From Anaeroplasma bactoclasticum (GTDB taxonomy: Bacteria > Bacillota_I > Bacilli_A > ML615J-28 > CAG-313): DNA of 34,172 nucleotides. Made by a program: the position numbers and the translations under genes. Location of the stretch: positions 1 through 34,172 of the forward strand of contig JAMPAL010000003.1 in NCBI GenBank assembly GCA_023667245.1, written 5' to 3'. Positions 16,814-24,823 of the stretch are shown here, in pieces. The notes beneath the pieces are model-generated. The model did not search any database, was not told where the DNA came from, and saw only the letters and a list, made by a program, of their open reading frames with translations. The number at the start of each line of letters is the position of its first letter. Within the stretch, counting starts at the first letter, position 1.

Positions 16814-17194
16814 ATGAACTTTAGCACCAAAAGGAAAAATAGCTAGTTTTCCAAACTTAAATGTTTGAATACCAAAAGGGATACCTATTATAGTAATACA
16901 AAGTAAAATACCATTCAATATATATACCAAAAACATTTCCCATCCAAATAATATAAACCATAATACATTCATTACTGGGTGTTTTCCAAATTCTAATTCT
17001 ACTTCTTTTCCAAAGGGAGAAAGTGTAATGGTTGCAAACTTAAAACATTGTTTACCAAAAGGGATACCAATAATAGTTATACATAAAAGTACTCCCACCA
17101 AAAGCCATCCTAAAGCTGTACCAATTCCACCTGTAATAATCCAAATGATATTACCTAATATGGTTAAGCAACCTGCCTGTTTTTGTTTAGACAC
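16811..17194 (-). CDS. YccF-family membrane protein
   Basis: 127 residues with two copies of the YccF unit. Each runs from a hydrophobic helix into LCITIIGIPFG and then an F-K-F/SPFG or FPFG segment (KQCFKFATITLSPFGKEV and IQTFKFGKLAIFPFGAKV). Small inner-membrane proteins of this family have no settled function. The gene follows upp after about 20 bases and is probably translated from the same message. It converges on recU at the recU terminator. Confidence 0.88.
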   Translation of the reverse strand: MSKQKQAGCLTILGNIIWIITGGIGTALGWLLVGVLLCITIIGIPFGKQCFKFATITLSPFGKEVELEFGKHPVMNVLWFILFGWEMFLVYILNGILLCITIIGIPFGIQTFKFGKLAIFPFGAKVH

Positions 17195-17214
17195 TTCCGA
17201 TTACTCCTTTTTTC

Positions 17215-17841
17215 CTATTTTGTACCAAAAATTCTATCTCCACAGTCTCCAAGACCTGGTACAATATATCCTTTTTCATTTAATTTTTCATCTTTTGCAG
17301 CAAGGTAAATATCAACGTCGGGATGATGTTTTTGTAAATTTTGAATGCCATCATCTACTCCAACAATGCCTAAATATACAATTTTCTTTGCGCCTTTTTC
17401 TTTTAAAATATCAATAGCTGCTACAGCACTTCCACCAGTAGCAAGCATCGGATCAACTAAAAATACCGTTGCATCAGGTAAGGTAGCTGGAAATTTTGCA
17501 TAATACAATTGTGGTTCTAGCGTTTCTTCATTTCTAAATAAACCAATATGTCCTACTTTAGCTGTTGGAATTAAGCTTTGAATACCTTCTACCATACCCA
17601 AACCAGCCCTTAAAATAGGCACAATCACAACATCACAATTCAATGAATATGTCTTAGCAAGAGCAACAGGTGTTTGAATTGATACCTCTTTTAAAGGCAA
17701 ATCTCTCGTTGCTTCAAAAGCCATTAAATTTGCAATTTCGCTTACAGATTGTCTAAAATCTTTTGTGTTGGTATTCTCATCACGAATGATTGTTAATTTG
17801 TGATGAATCAGTGGATGATTAAAAATTGTAATTTTTGACAT
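17215..17841 (-). CDS. upp: Uracil phosphoribosyltransferase
   Basis: 208 residues, standard length. Converts uracil and PRPP to UMP, the salvage step that uses uracil brought in by a UraA-type permease such as the one at 24.8 kb. The PRPP-binding loop is [21 protein letters not shown]. Other family marks are [34 protein letters not shown] and the C-terminal [16 protein letters not shown] uracil-binding end. It sits between recA and yccF on the same strand, with AGAGGT before the start. No separate promoter was found. Confidence 0.97.
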   Translation of the reverse strand: MSKITIFNHPLIHHKLTIIRDENTNTKDFRQSVSEIANLMAFEATRDLPLKEVSIQTPVALAKTYSLNCDVVIVPILRAGLGMVEGIQSLIPTAKVGHIGLFRNEETLEPQLYYAKFPATLPDATVFLVDPMLATGGSAVAAIDILKEKGAKKIVYLGIVGVDDGIQNLQKHHPDVDIYLAAKDEKLNEKGYIVPGLGDCGDRIFGTK

Positions 17842-17867
17842 GTTTTTTACCTCTTTCTTTGTTTTTT

Positions 17868-17896
17868 AAAGAAAACTATGGCTGATACCATAGTTT
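17868..17896 (-). terminator. Weak terminator after recA
   Basis: AAACTATGG and CCATAGTTT form a nine-pair stem around six bases at the recA stop codon. The T run on the minus strand is broken (TTTTCTTTAAAAAA), so read-through into upp is likely. Confidence 0.5.
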
Positions 17897-18932
17897 ACCC
17901 TAAAAGTTTCTCCCTAATTTTTTGTTCAATTTCCTTAGCAAGCGTAGGGTTTTGTCTAAATAACTCTTTCACGTTTTCTCTTCCTTGTCCTAAACGTTCT
18001 CCTTCATATGAAAACCACGCACCAGCTTTGTCAACAATATCCAAATTGGTTGCCATATCTAATACTTCTCCTTCATATGAAATACCCTTGCCATAAATTA
18101 AATCAACTTCTGCAGTTTTGAATGGAGGGGCAACTTTATTTTTCACAATTTTTACTCTTGTTAAATTACCAATAGCCTCCGTGCCTTGCTTAATTTGGTC
18201 TACTCTTCGAATGTCCAAACGAATTGTTGCATAGAATTTCAGTGCACGGCCACCAGATGTAGTTTCTGGACTACCAAATAATACACCTACTTTTTCACGA
18301 ATCTGATTGATAAAAATAGCAACCGTTTTACTCTTATTGATAATACCTGCTAATTTTCTCATCGCTTGACTCATCAATCTAGCCTGCAAGCCTACATGGC
18401 TATCCCCCATATCTCCTTCAATTTCTGCCTTTGGAACTAGTGCTGCAACAGAATCAATAACAATAATGTCTACTGCATTACTTCTCACAAGTGCTTCGAC
18501 AATTTCAAGTGCTTGTTCACCATTATCTGGTTGAGAGAGCAATAAATTATCTGTATCTACACCTAGTGCTTTTGCATATACTGGATCTAATGCATGCTCT
18601 GCATCAATAAATGCAGCATATCCACCTTTTTTTTGTGCTTCTGCAATTGCATGTAAAGCAAATGTTGTTTTACCGCTTGATTCAGGACCATAAATTTCGA
18701 TAATTCTTCCCTTAGGATATCCTCCAACACCTAGTGCAATATCTAGCGTAATTGAACCCGACGGAATAACTTCTATCTTTTCTTGACTTGCATCGCCAAG
18801 TCTCATAATAGAACCTTTACCATATGTCTTTTCAATTGATTTTAACGCATCAGTTAATGCTTTTTGCTTTGCAGAATCTTTAGTTGGTTGCTCAATATCT
18901 TCTATTTTCAATTGTTTTGCTTTTTCAGCCAT
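17895..18932 (-). CDS. recA: Recombinase A
   Basis: 345 residues, full-length RecA: ATP-dependent strand exchange and SOS co-protease. Walker [10 protein letters not shown] lies at 82-90, Walker B is [26 protein letters not shown] (seen in parts), and the loop-2 stretch [20 protein letters not shown] is intact. It follows pgsA by 9 bases, so pgsA and recA form one transcript, lacking the cinA that sits between them in Bacillus. I see no LexA box, because the gene has no promoter of its own close upstream. Confidence 0.98.
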   Translation of the reverse strand: MAEKAKQLKIEDIEQPTKDSAKQKALTDALKSIEKTYGKGSIMRLGDASQEKIEVIPSGSITLDIALGVGGYPKGRIIEIYGPESSGKTTFALHAIAEAQKKGGYAAFIDAEHALDPVYAKALGVDTDNLLLSQPDNGEQALEIVEALVRSNAVDIIVIDSVAALVPKAEIEGDMGDSHVGLQARLMSQAMRKLAGIINKSKTVAIFINQIREKVGVLFGSPETTSGGRALKFYATIRLDIRRVDQIKQGTEAIGNLTRVKIVKNKVAPPFKTAEVDLIYGKGISYEGEVLDMATNLDIVDKAGAWFSYEGERLGQGRENVKELFRQNPTLAKEIEQKIREKLLG

Positions 18933-18941
18933 ACTATTCTC

Positions 18942-19631
18942 CTATGATTTATTTTTTTGTTTTGTACTTTTATCTTTTATTACATCTATGTTTTTGGCAA
19001 GATAATCATATCCACTAAAAATAGTAACGGCTAAAGTAGCCACAATGAGTATTTTTGCAACAATAACATATCCCAATGCTAAATCATGTATTCCTGAACC
19101 ATTGATTGTAACAGCACCACCTGCTAATAAAAACAATATTGTGACAAACTGAATAGTTGTTTTAATCTTGCCATACCAACTAGCTGCTATCACTTTTCCT
19201 TGTCCTGCTGCAAGCAAACGTATACCTGTTACCATAAACTCCCTTGCTAAAATAATCACAACCATCCACCAACATAGTAAATTAGAAGTACCTACTGTTG
19301 TTCCAGATAAATTATAATACTCAACTGCTAATGCTTGATTTTCCATATTTTGTTGTAATAGAATAATGAAAGCTGTTGATGTAAGCAGTTTATCCGCAAG
19401 TGGATCTAGAAATTTTCCAAAATTCGTCACTAAATTATGTTTTCTAGCAATATGCCCATCTAAAAAATCAGTTAATGCACCAATAAACACGAGTAATAAA
19501 ATAATAAAATTAGCTTGTGATAAATTTGGAAATAAAATGCTATTCATTCTCAAATAGTCGATTGAATAGACAATCATCATAATAGGTATCAAAAGAATTC
19601 TAAAAATGGTTAATTTATTTGGTAAATTCAT
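18942..19631 (-). CDS. pgsA: CDP-diacylglycerol-glycerol-3-phosphate phosphatidyltransferase
   Basis: 229 residues. Membrane enzyme that makes phosphatidylglycerol-phosphate. The CDP-alcohol transferase motif is complete: DFLDGHIARKHN then FGKFLDPLADK, giving the D-G-x2-A-R-x8-G-x3-D-x3-D pattern. It is longer than many PgsA proteins (about 180-195) because of an extra loop around residues 95-120 (VEYYNLSGTTVGTSNLL). It leads the pgsA-recA transcript from a strong promoter at 19653-19681, with GAGGTG as ribosome site. Confidence 0.95.
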   Translation of the reverse strand: MNLPNKLTIFRILLIPIMMIVYSIDYLRMNSILFPNLSQANFIILLLVFIGALTDFLDGHIARKHNLVTNFGKFLDPLADKLLTSTAFIILLQQNMENQALAVEYYNLSGTTVGTSNLLCWWMVVIILAREFMVTGIRLLAAGQGKVIAASWYGKIKTTIQFVTILFLLAGGAVTINGSGIHDLALGYVIVAKILIVATLAVTIFSGYDYLAKNIDVIKDKSTKQKNKS

Positions 19632-19652
19632 GCCTACACCTCTTTTGCAAAT

Positions 19653-19681
19653 ATTATACCATAAATCATTCTTTTATGCAA
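19653..19681 (-). promoter_or_regulatory. Sigma-A promoter of pgsA-recA
   Basis: Minus strand TTGCAT (19676-19681), 17-base spacer, TATAAT (19653-19658) preceded by TGG as an extended -10. Confidence 0.82.
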
Positions 19682-19735
19682 GTTTAAAAACCCCTTTTAT
19701 CTTGCAAATGAATAGATAAAAATGTCGATATTTTG

Positions 19736-19767
19736 AAAAAAAAGTTTAGGTAGGTACCTAAACTTTT
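19736..19767 (-). terminator. Terminator of the SIS/HEPN-like/ABC exporter operon
   Basis: AAAAGTTTAGGTA pairs with TACCTAAACTTTT around two bases, and the minus strand continues with T. It overlaps the stop codon of the second ABC gene. Confidence 0.88.
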
Positions 19768-21490
19768 AATTGTCAACGATTCCTTGATGATATAGTTTTT
19801 CGTAGAATCCTTTTTGTGCAAGAAGCGTTTGATGATTTCCAACCTCTACAATATTTCCTTGATTCATAACGATAATCATATCGGCTTCGCGAATTGTAGA
19901 AAGTCTATGTGCGATAACAAAACTTGTTCTTCCGTTCATCATATAATTAAATGCATCCACAATTTTCTTTTCTGTTCTTGTATCAATGGAAGATGTTGCC
20001 TCATCTAATATGACCACATCTGGCACCATCATCATTAATCTTGCAATGGTAATCAATTGTTTCTCTCCTTGCGAAAGCCCTGATGTTGCATTAATCATTG
20101 TGTCGTATCCTTGAGGAAGACGCCTGATAAAACTATCCGCATGCGCAAGTTTAGCCGCTTGAATTACCTCATCTTTTGTGGCATCTGGTTTAGCATAAGC
20201 AATATTTTCAAAAACAGTGCCTTTAAAAATCCATGTATCTTGCAAAACCAATCCATATGTTTTTCTTAAATTTTCCTTTCGAATATGCAATGTATTTTCA
20301 CCATCAATATAAATCCCCCCACTAACAGGGTCATAGTATCTAAGCAACAAGTTAATCATTGTAGTTTTTCCACAGCCAGTCGGCCCAACAATAGCCACCT
20401 TCTGGCCTTTTTCAATGGTTAAATTAAAATCCGTAATAAGCGGTTTTTCTGGTGTATAAGAAAAAGCAACGTGTCTAAATTCTACACTATCTACTGGCAA
20501 TTCAATCTCTTGGGTTCCTTCATCAATTTCATTTGGTTCAGATAATACATTTTCAACTCGTTTGTAAGAAGCAAATGCGGATTGGACCTCGCTGATTACA
20601 CCTGATATTTCATTAAATGGCTTGGTATACTGGTTGGCATAAGTTAAAAAGGAAGAAAGTTTACCTACTGTGAAAAGTTTTGTCGGATCTTCTATTACCA
20701 AAATGGCTCCAACAATGCCCACTAAAGCATATACTAGGCCATTAACAAACCGCGTACAAGGATTGGTTGTAGAAGAAACGAACTGAGCATGAATCCCTAC
20801 ATCATATAATTCCTGATTCATCTTTTCAAATGATTGAATGGCTTGTTCTTCATAACACAAACTCTTTACTTTTTTTTGATTGGTTACCATTTCTAAAATA
20901 TATCCACTTAATATCCCTTTCGCTTTAGCTTGTTTTACAAAATATTGATGTGATTTCTTTGAAATGAATGCTGCAACAAATAAAGATAGTGGGGTAACAA
21001 GAACAACAATAAGTGCTACTTCCCATTTGATAACAAACATAAAGACCAAAGTAACTACAATCATAATCACACCACGATATAGTTGCTTAAATCCTTGTAA
21101 TAATCCATTTGACACTTGCTCAATATCCGATATTAAAAGACTAACAATATCGCCATGTCGATGACTATCTACATAGGCAAGGGGCAAATGCGTGATTTTA
21201 GAAAAAGTTTCTTTTCTTAAGTCCAATACCATTCCCTCTGATACAAAAGACATAATATATTCATACAAATAACCAAAGATATTTCCAACCACAATGCAAA
21301 TTGCCATTTGGAATAATATGGGATACAATGCCTCAAAATGAACAACCCCTTTATCCACAATGTGGTCTACTGCATCACCAACCAAGACTGGTATATATAA
21401 TGTTGCCATGACATTGATGAGTGCTAATCCCAATATCAAAATGATCCATCCTATATACTTGTTCAACCGTTTCCATAAATGTTTAAGCAT
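19766..21490 (-). CDS. ABC exporter half-transporter, catalytic partner
   Basis: 574 residues: six-helix ABC transmembrane domain, then a nucleotide-binding domain. Walker A is GPTGCGKTT, the signature is LSQGEKQLITIARL (not LSGGQ), Walker B is VVILDEATSSID with the catalytic Glu, and the switch is IAHRLST with His. With the upstream partner it should form a heterodimeric exporter of the BmrCD/LmrCD/TM287-288 type. The start is set at 21490 because GAGGGGTG precedes that ATG; an ATG 30 bases upstream has no such site. The start overlaps the partner's end by 8 bases, so synthesis is coupled. Substrate (drug, peptide or lipid) cannot be told. Confidence 0.93.
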   Translation of the reverse strand: MLKHLWKRLNKYIGWIILILGLALINVMATLYIPVLVGDAVDHIVDKGVVHFEALYPILFQMAICIVVGNIFGYLYEYIMSFVSEGMVLDLRKETFSKITHLPLAYVDSHRHGDIVSLLISDIEQVSNGLLQGFKQLYRGVIMIVVTLVFMFVIKWEVALIVVLVTPLSLFVAAFISKKSHQYFVKQAKAKGILSGYILEMVTNQKKVKSLCYEEQAIQSFEKMNQELYDVGIHAQFVSSTTNPCTRFVNGLVYALVGIVGAILVIEDPTKLFTVGKLSSFLTYANQYTKPFNEISGVISEVQSAFASYKRVENVLSEPNEIDEGTQEIELPVDSVEFRHVAFSYTPEKPLITDFNLTIEKGQKVAIVGPTGCGKTTMINLLLRYYDPVSGGIYIDGENTLHIRKENLRKTYGLVLQDTWIFKGTVFENIAYAKPDATKDEVIQAAKLAHADSFIRRLPQGYDTMINATSGLSQGEKQLITIARLMMMVPDVVILDEATSSIDTRTEKKIVDAFNYMMNGRTSFVIAHRLSTIREADMIIVMNQGNIVEVGNHQTLLAQKGFYEKLYHQGIVDN

Positions 21491-23213
21491 GTTCTTCACC
21501 CCTCGATTCTTGAGATGCACAAATTTCTTGGTAGACTTTACAGCTATCCATCAATGACTGATGCGTTCCCATTCCCATCATTTTTCCTTCATCTAAGACT
21601 AAAATCTGATTGGCTTCTTTTAAACTACTTGCCCGCTGTGATATGATAATACACGTCATATCTTTTGCAAATTCTCGAATGCCCTTTCTTACTTTAGCAT
21701 CTGTCATATAGTCAAGCGCACTAGTCGAATCATCCAAAATCAGCAATTTGGGTTGCTTAACCAGTGCCATAGCAATGGATATTCTTTGCTTTTGTCCACC
21801 CGAAAAATTCCTACCATTTTCCTCAACTACACTATCCAAGCCACCTTTTTCTATAACAAAATCAATGGCTTGAGCAACTTCTAAAGCCTTTATCATTTCT
21901 TCATCTGTCGCCATTGGCGCAGCCATTTGTAAATTCGAACGAATAGTCCCTTTAAAAAGAACTGCCTTTTGTTGAACCAAACCAATTGAGGAACGAAGTG
22001 TATGTAAATCAATTGTTTGAATCGGTTTTCCACTATAATTAATCTTACCTATCGTTACATCAAAATAGCGTTCTATCAATTGAACAATGGTCGATTTACC
22101 TGATCCAGTACCACCAATAATACCTAGTGTTTGTCCTTTTTTAAGGGTAAAACTAATATCTTCAATCGATGTCTCAGTGATCACATCATAGGCAAATGAA
22201 ACATGTTGAAAAACAAGTAAATCATCTATTTCTTCATTTAATGTTGATACTGTACCATTTTCAATTGAAGAATCAAGGCTAAGCAGTGCATCACATCTTT
22301 TTAAAGAAGCATAAGCTTTGGTAAAAATAACAACTAGGTTACTAACCACTATTAATGCCAATAATATTTGGTTCATATAATTGACAAGAGCAATTACCTC
22401 ACCTTGAGATAAGGTACCAATTTCAACCATTTTTCCGCCAAAATATAAAATAGCAATTACTGAAAAATTAGCCACAATGGTTGTCAATGGATTCAATAAT
22501 GCCGAAATTTTGGCAATAGTCAGTGCTTCCTTTTGATAGCATTTCACCTCTTTTTCAAAACGTTCTTCTTCCTTGGACTGCATAGCAAATCCTCTTACTT
22601 CTCTTGCCCCTTTTAGATTTTCACTTGTAATGACACTTAAATCATCTAATTTATCTTGTACTTTCGTATATCGTTTAGAGCTTTCTTTGATAACAAAATA
22701 TAAAATAAGCGCTATAAAAATCACCATTACTAAAAAGATGATTCCTATTTTTAAATTAATAATACAAGCAGCTATAAGACTTCCTAGTACCAAGAAAGGT
22801 GCTCGTACAACCAAACGAATGAGCATTGCTACTGCAAGTTGTAATTGATTAATATCATTACTCATAATATTAATCAGTGCATCACTACCTACCTTTTCTA
22901 ATTCTTTAGGCGATAAGCTATTGATTTTTCGAAAAATAGCATTTCTCAATAATGTACCATATCCTTGTGAAGCTCTTGAAGCATTAAATTGACAAATAAG
23001 GGAACTACCAAGCCCTAATATTCCTAATATAATAATAATTACACCTACACTATAAATATAGGTTTTATTTTGATTTTTTACCCCTTCGTCAATGATAAGT
23101 GCCATTAAAATGGGTACTATTAATTCAAAAATGGCTTCAATCAATTTAAATATGGGCCCTATAATCAGTCTTTTCGTAAATGGCTTCAAATAATGCGTAC
23201 ATTTATCCTTCAT
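21483..23213 (-). CDS. ABC exporter half-transporter, degenerate-site partner
   Basis: 576 residues, six-helix transmembrane domain plus nucleotide-binding domain. Walker A GGTGSGKST is intact and the signature FSGGQKQRIS is canonical. Walker B reads LLILDDSTSALD (Asp where the catalytic Glu should be), and the switch is ISQRASS (Gln instead of His). This marks the half that carries the non-catalytic site in heterodimeric exporters; its good signature completes the active site of the partner encoded next. It lies 27 bases after the HEPN-like gene in the same operon. Confidence 0.93.
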   Translation of the reverse strand: MKDKCTHYLKPFTKRLIIGPIFKLIEAIFELIVPILMALIIDEGVKNQNKTYIYSVGVIIIILGILGLGSSLICQFNASRASQGYGTLLRNAIFRKINSLSPKELEKVGSDALINIMSNDINQLQLAVAMLIRLVVRAPFLVLGSLIAACIINLKIGIIFLVMVIFIALILYFVIKESSKRYTKVQDKLDDLSVITSENLKGAREVRGFAMQSKEEERFEKEVKCYQKEALTIAKISALLNPLTTIVANFSVIAILYFGGKMVEIGTLSQGEVIALVNYMNQILLALIVVSNLVVIFTKAYASLKRCDALLSLDSSIENGTVSTLNEEIDDLLVFQHVSFAYDVITETSIEDISFTLKKGQTLGIIGGTGSGKSTIVQLIERYFDVTIGKINYSGKPIQTIDLHTLRSSIGLVQQKAVLFKGTIRSNLQMAAPMATDEEMIKALEVAQAIDFVIEKGGLDSVVEENGRNFSGGQKQRISIAMALVKQPKLLILDDSTSALDYMTDAKVRKGIREFAKDMTCIIISQRASSLKEANQILVLDEGKMMGMGTHQSLMDSCKVYQEICASQESRGEEHA

Positions 23214-23239
23214 TTTATCTACTCCTTTTGTATGTATAT

Positions 23240-23707
23240 CTATTTATGGCTATATTTTCCACTACTTACGTGATTCAAATCGGTTTGAATTTCATCAATC
23301 AAACGAGTTAAATATTCACTATAAGCGAGGGATTCTTCTAAAAAACGAGTCAAATAATTGGTTTTCATCTGTTCACTACATTGGTTCATTTCATTATATT
23401 TAAAGTATTGATGGACCAATTGATTTCGCTTTGATAATAGACTCTCTAAATAATCTGTATCATCCATTCCCAACAACTCGTACTTTTTCACAATACCGAT
23501 TAATTCACCAAAAGTCATGTTTGTCATTTTTTTAGTTAAAATGGTTGTATCTTCTTCCACCTTTTGAAACAAATGGGGAGAAACAGTTTTATATTTTTCA
23601 AATAACTGAAGTAATCTTTTGTATTTTACTCCTCGTATCAAATCATATTCAATTTGTTGTACAGATTCGATAATTCTTCCTACTAAAGCGTAATTTTTTT
23701 CTTCCAT
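23240..23707 (-). CDS. HEPN-like all-helical protein, function unknown
   Basis: 155 residues, predicted helical throughout and cytosolic. The stretch LLSKRNQLVHQYF (R94-N95-x3-H99) fits the R-x4-6-H signature of HEPN nucleases and of related nucleotide-binding HEPN proteins. It is preceded by MTFGELIGIVKKY, the order seen in several HEPN-like families. There is no neighbouring MNT nucleotidyltransferase or other antitoxin. It begins 9 bases after the SIS-domain gene and ends 27 bases before the ABC exporter, so it belongs to that operon. HEPN membership rests on one motif read by eye. It could also be an unrelated helical protein. Confidence 0.6.
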   Translation of the reverse strand: MEEKNYALVGRIIESVQQIEYDLIRGVKYKRLLQLFEKYKTVSPHLFQKVEEDTTILTKKMTNMTFGELIGIVKKYELLGMDDTDYLESLLSKRNQLVHQYFKYNEMNQCSEQMKTNYLTRFLEESLAYSEYLTRLIDEIQTDLNHVSSGKYSHK

Positions 23708-23716
23708 ATCTTTTCC

Positions 23717-24442
23717 TTAATATAAAGAACGAACTCTCGCTTTATAAGCCTCATACAATATTTGATTATGCGTATCACCACCCGGAGTATTGGCACTCTG
23801 GTAAATTGGAGGCGTTATTCCCTTTTCTTTATATTTTTCAACAACATGAAGAACCAAACTTTGGGCAATAAAGCTCCCTATAATACTCGATACAGCACCA
23901 ATAGGAGTATTTTCATAGGCAATTACGCCATCTCCAAAAGGTACATGATTGTCAATTACAATATCAGCAATTTCATATAATTTTTTTTGTTGAAGAACCC
24001 TGGATTCACATTGGGTAGACATCTCTACACTTGTTACTGCAATAACAGGATGACCATCCTTTTTGGCTAACATCGCCATTTCAACAGGTACAGCATTAAT
24101 TCCCGAATTAGATACAATAATAAAAGGCTCTTTGGGTAGTGTTTGAATAGAGCGATAAATCTCTGTAGCCAGTCCTGGCAAACGTTCTAAGTGTGTACTT
24201 CGAATCGCACCTTCATGTTGCATTAGACTGGGCACAAATATAGGATTAATGGGTACAAGTCCACCAGCTCGATAAAACAATTCTTCCATAAACATATGCG
24301 AGTGTCCCGTAGCAAAAACATGTACTACCAATTGATTGGTAAAACTTTCAAATAATACATTAGCTGCTTGTTGAATCGCATTTTGTTCTTCTTTTTCTAC
24401 TTGTTCTAATCTTTTTTTTACTTGTTCTAAAAATTCTTTCAT
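23717..24442 (-). CDS. SIS-domain sugar-phosphate-binding protein (UPF0309 type)
   Basis: 241 residues. SIS domain proteins isomerise or bind phosphosugars; this one resembles the UPF0309 group, whose substrate is not settled. Markers: HVFATGHSHMFMEELFYRAGG, FIIVSNSGINAVPVEMAMLAKK, PVIAVTS, and the end TPPIYQSANTPGGDTHN. The start is set at 24442: GGTGAT precedes that ATG, while the ATG 27 bases upstream lies in the promoter -10 region. It is first in a four-gene operon with a HEPN-like protein and an ABC exporter. A link to amino-sugar or cell-wall precursor handling is possible but not shown. Confidence 0.85.
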   Translation of the reverse strand: MKEFLEQVKKRLEQVEKEEQNAIQQAANVLFESFTNQLVVHVFATGHSHMFMEELFYRAGGLVPINPIFVPSLMQHEGAIRSTHLERLPGLATEIYRSIQTLPKEPFIIVSNSGINAVPVEMAMLAKKDGHPVIAVTSVEMSTQCESRVLQQKKLYEIADIVIDNHVPFGDGVIAYENTPIGAVSSIIGSFIAQSLVLHVVEKYKEKGITPPIYQSANTPGGDTHNQILYEAYKARVRSLY

Positions 24443-24459
24443 ATTATCACCAGTTTCAT

Positions 24460-24488
24460 ATTGTAGCATAAATTATATTTTTTTTCAA
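24460..24488 (-). promoter_or_regulatory. Sigma-A promoter of the SIS/HEPN-like/ABC operon
   Basis: Minus strand TTGAAA (24483-24488), 17-base spacer, TACAAT (24460-24465). This excludes the upstream ATG as start of the SIS gene. It is the only promoter I found for the four genes. Confidence 0.72.
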
Positions 24489-24596
24489 TCATTAAGAAAA
24501 GACATTTTTTATTTATTTTCTCCCATTTTACTTATTTATTTATCTAATAGCAATGTAATTTTTCTTATTTTTTTGTAAATTATAAGTGTATTTTTG

Positions 24597-24624
24597 TTGC
24601 ATTTAAAATCTTTTTCAGTATAAT
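24597..24624 (+). promoter_or_regulatory. Sigma-A promoter of uraA
   Basis: TTGCAT (24597-24602), a 16-base spacer, TATAAT (24619-24624). The start should be near 24631, giving a leader of about 190 bases before the permease. The A/T-rich bases between 24489 and 24596 show nothing else I can support. Confidence 0.72.
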
Positions 24625-24629
24625 TGCAC

Positions 24630-24786
24630 CTAGTGAAAACGAGAACAAGGCCCTTTGGCAAACAAAGTGCTTACATGAATGGAGGATAAAGATTTATTAA
24701 ATATCTAAATCTTCGTTTCTATATTTAATAAATTTTTAGAATACCAATTGTGCTGCTGAGGGCTATTGCCCTCATTTTTTATTGGT
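24630..24786 (+). ncRNA. Structured leader of uraA, probable transcription attenuator of unrecognised class
   Basis: Three hairpins can be drawn. (1) 24648-24672: CTTTG/CAAAG with loop GCAAA, extended by outer pairs. (2) 24693-24732: a perfect 12-pair A/T stem around 16 bases. (3) the terminator at 24757-24780. GGCCCTT (24649-24655) in hairpin 1 can instead pair over seven bases (two wobbles) with GAGGGCT (24758-24764), the 5' arm of the terminator, so the two structures exclude each other. It does not match purine, PyrR-binding, ykkC-type or other leaders I know. A GTG-started frame of 18 codons (24633-24689) also runs through it, ending just past GGAGG; whether it is translated is open. Confidence 0.6.
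24757..24780 (+). terminator. Attenuator terminator in the uraA leader
   Basis: TGAGGGC and GCCCTCA pair around TATT, followed by six T. ACCAAT (24743-24748) and ATTGGT (24781-24786) could extend the stem. It lies 44 bases before the uraA start, so it must be bypassed for expression. Confidence 0.9.
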
Positions 24787-24823
24787 CTAATCTTGTTTCA
24801 CATCAAAATCAAAGGAGGAGAAT

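Noticed and set aside
24630..24786. PyrR-binding loop in the uraA leader.
   Set aside because: The conserved PyrR-loop sequence is not present in the leader, so the usual Bacillus pyr attenuator cannot be claimed.
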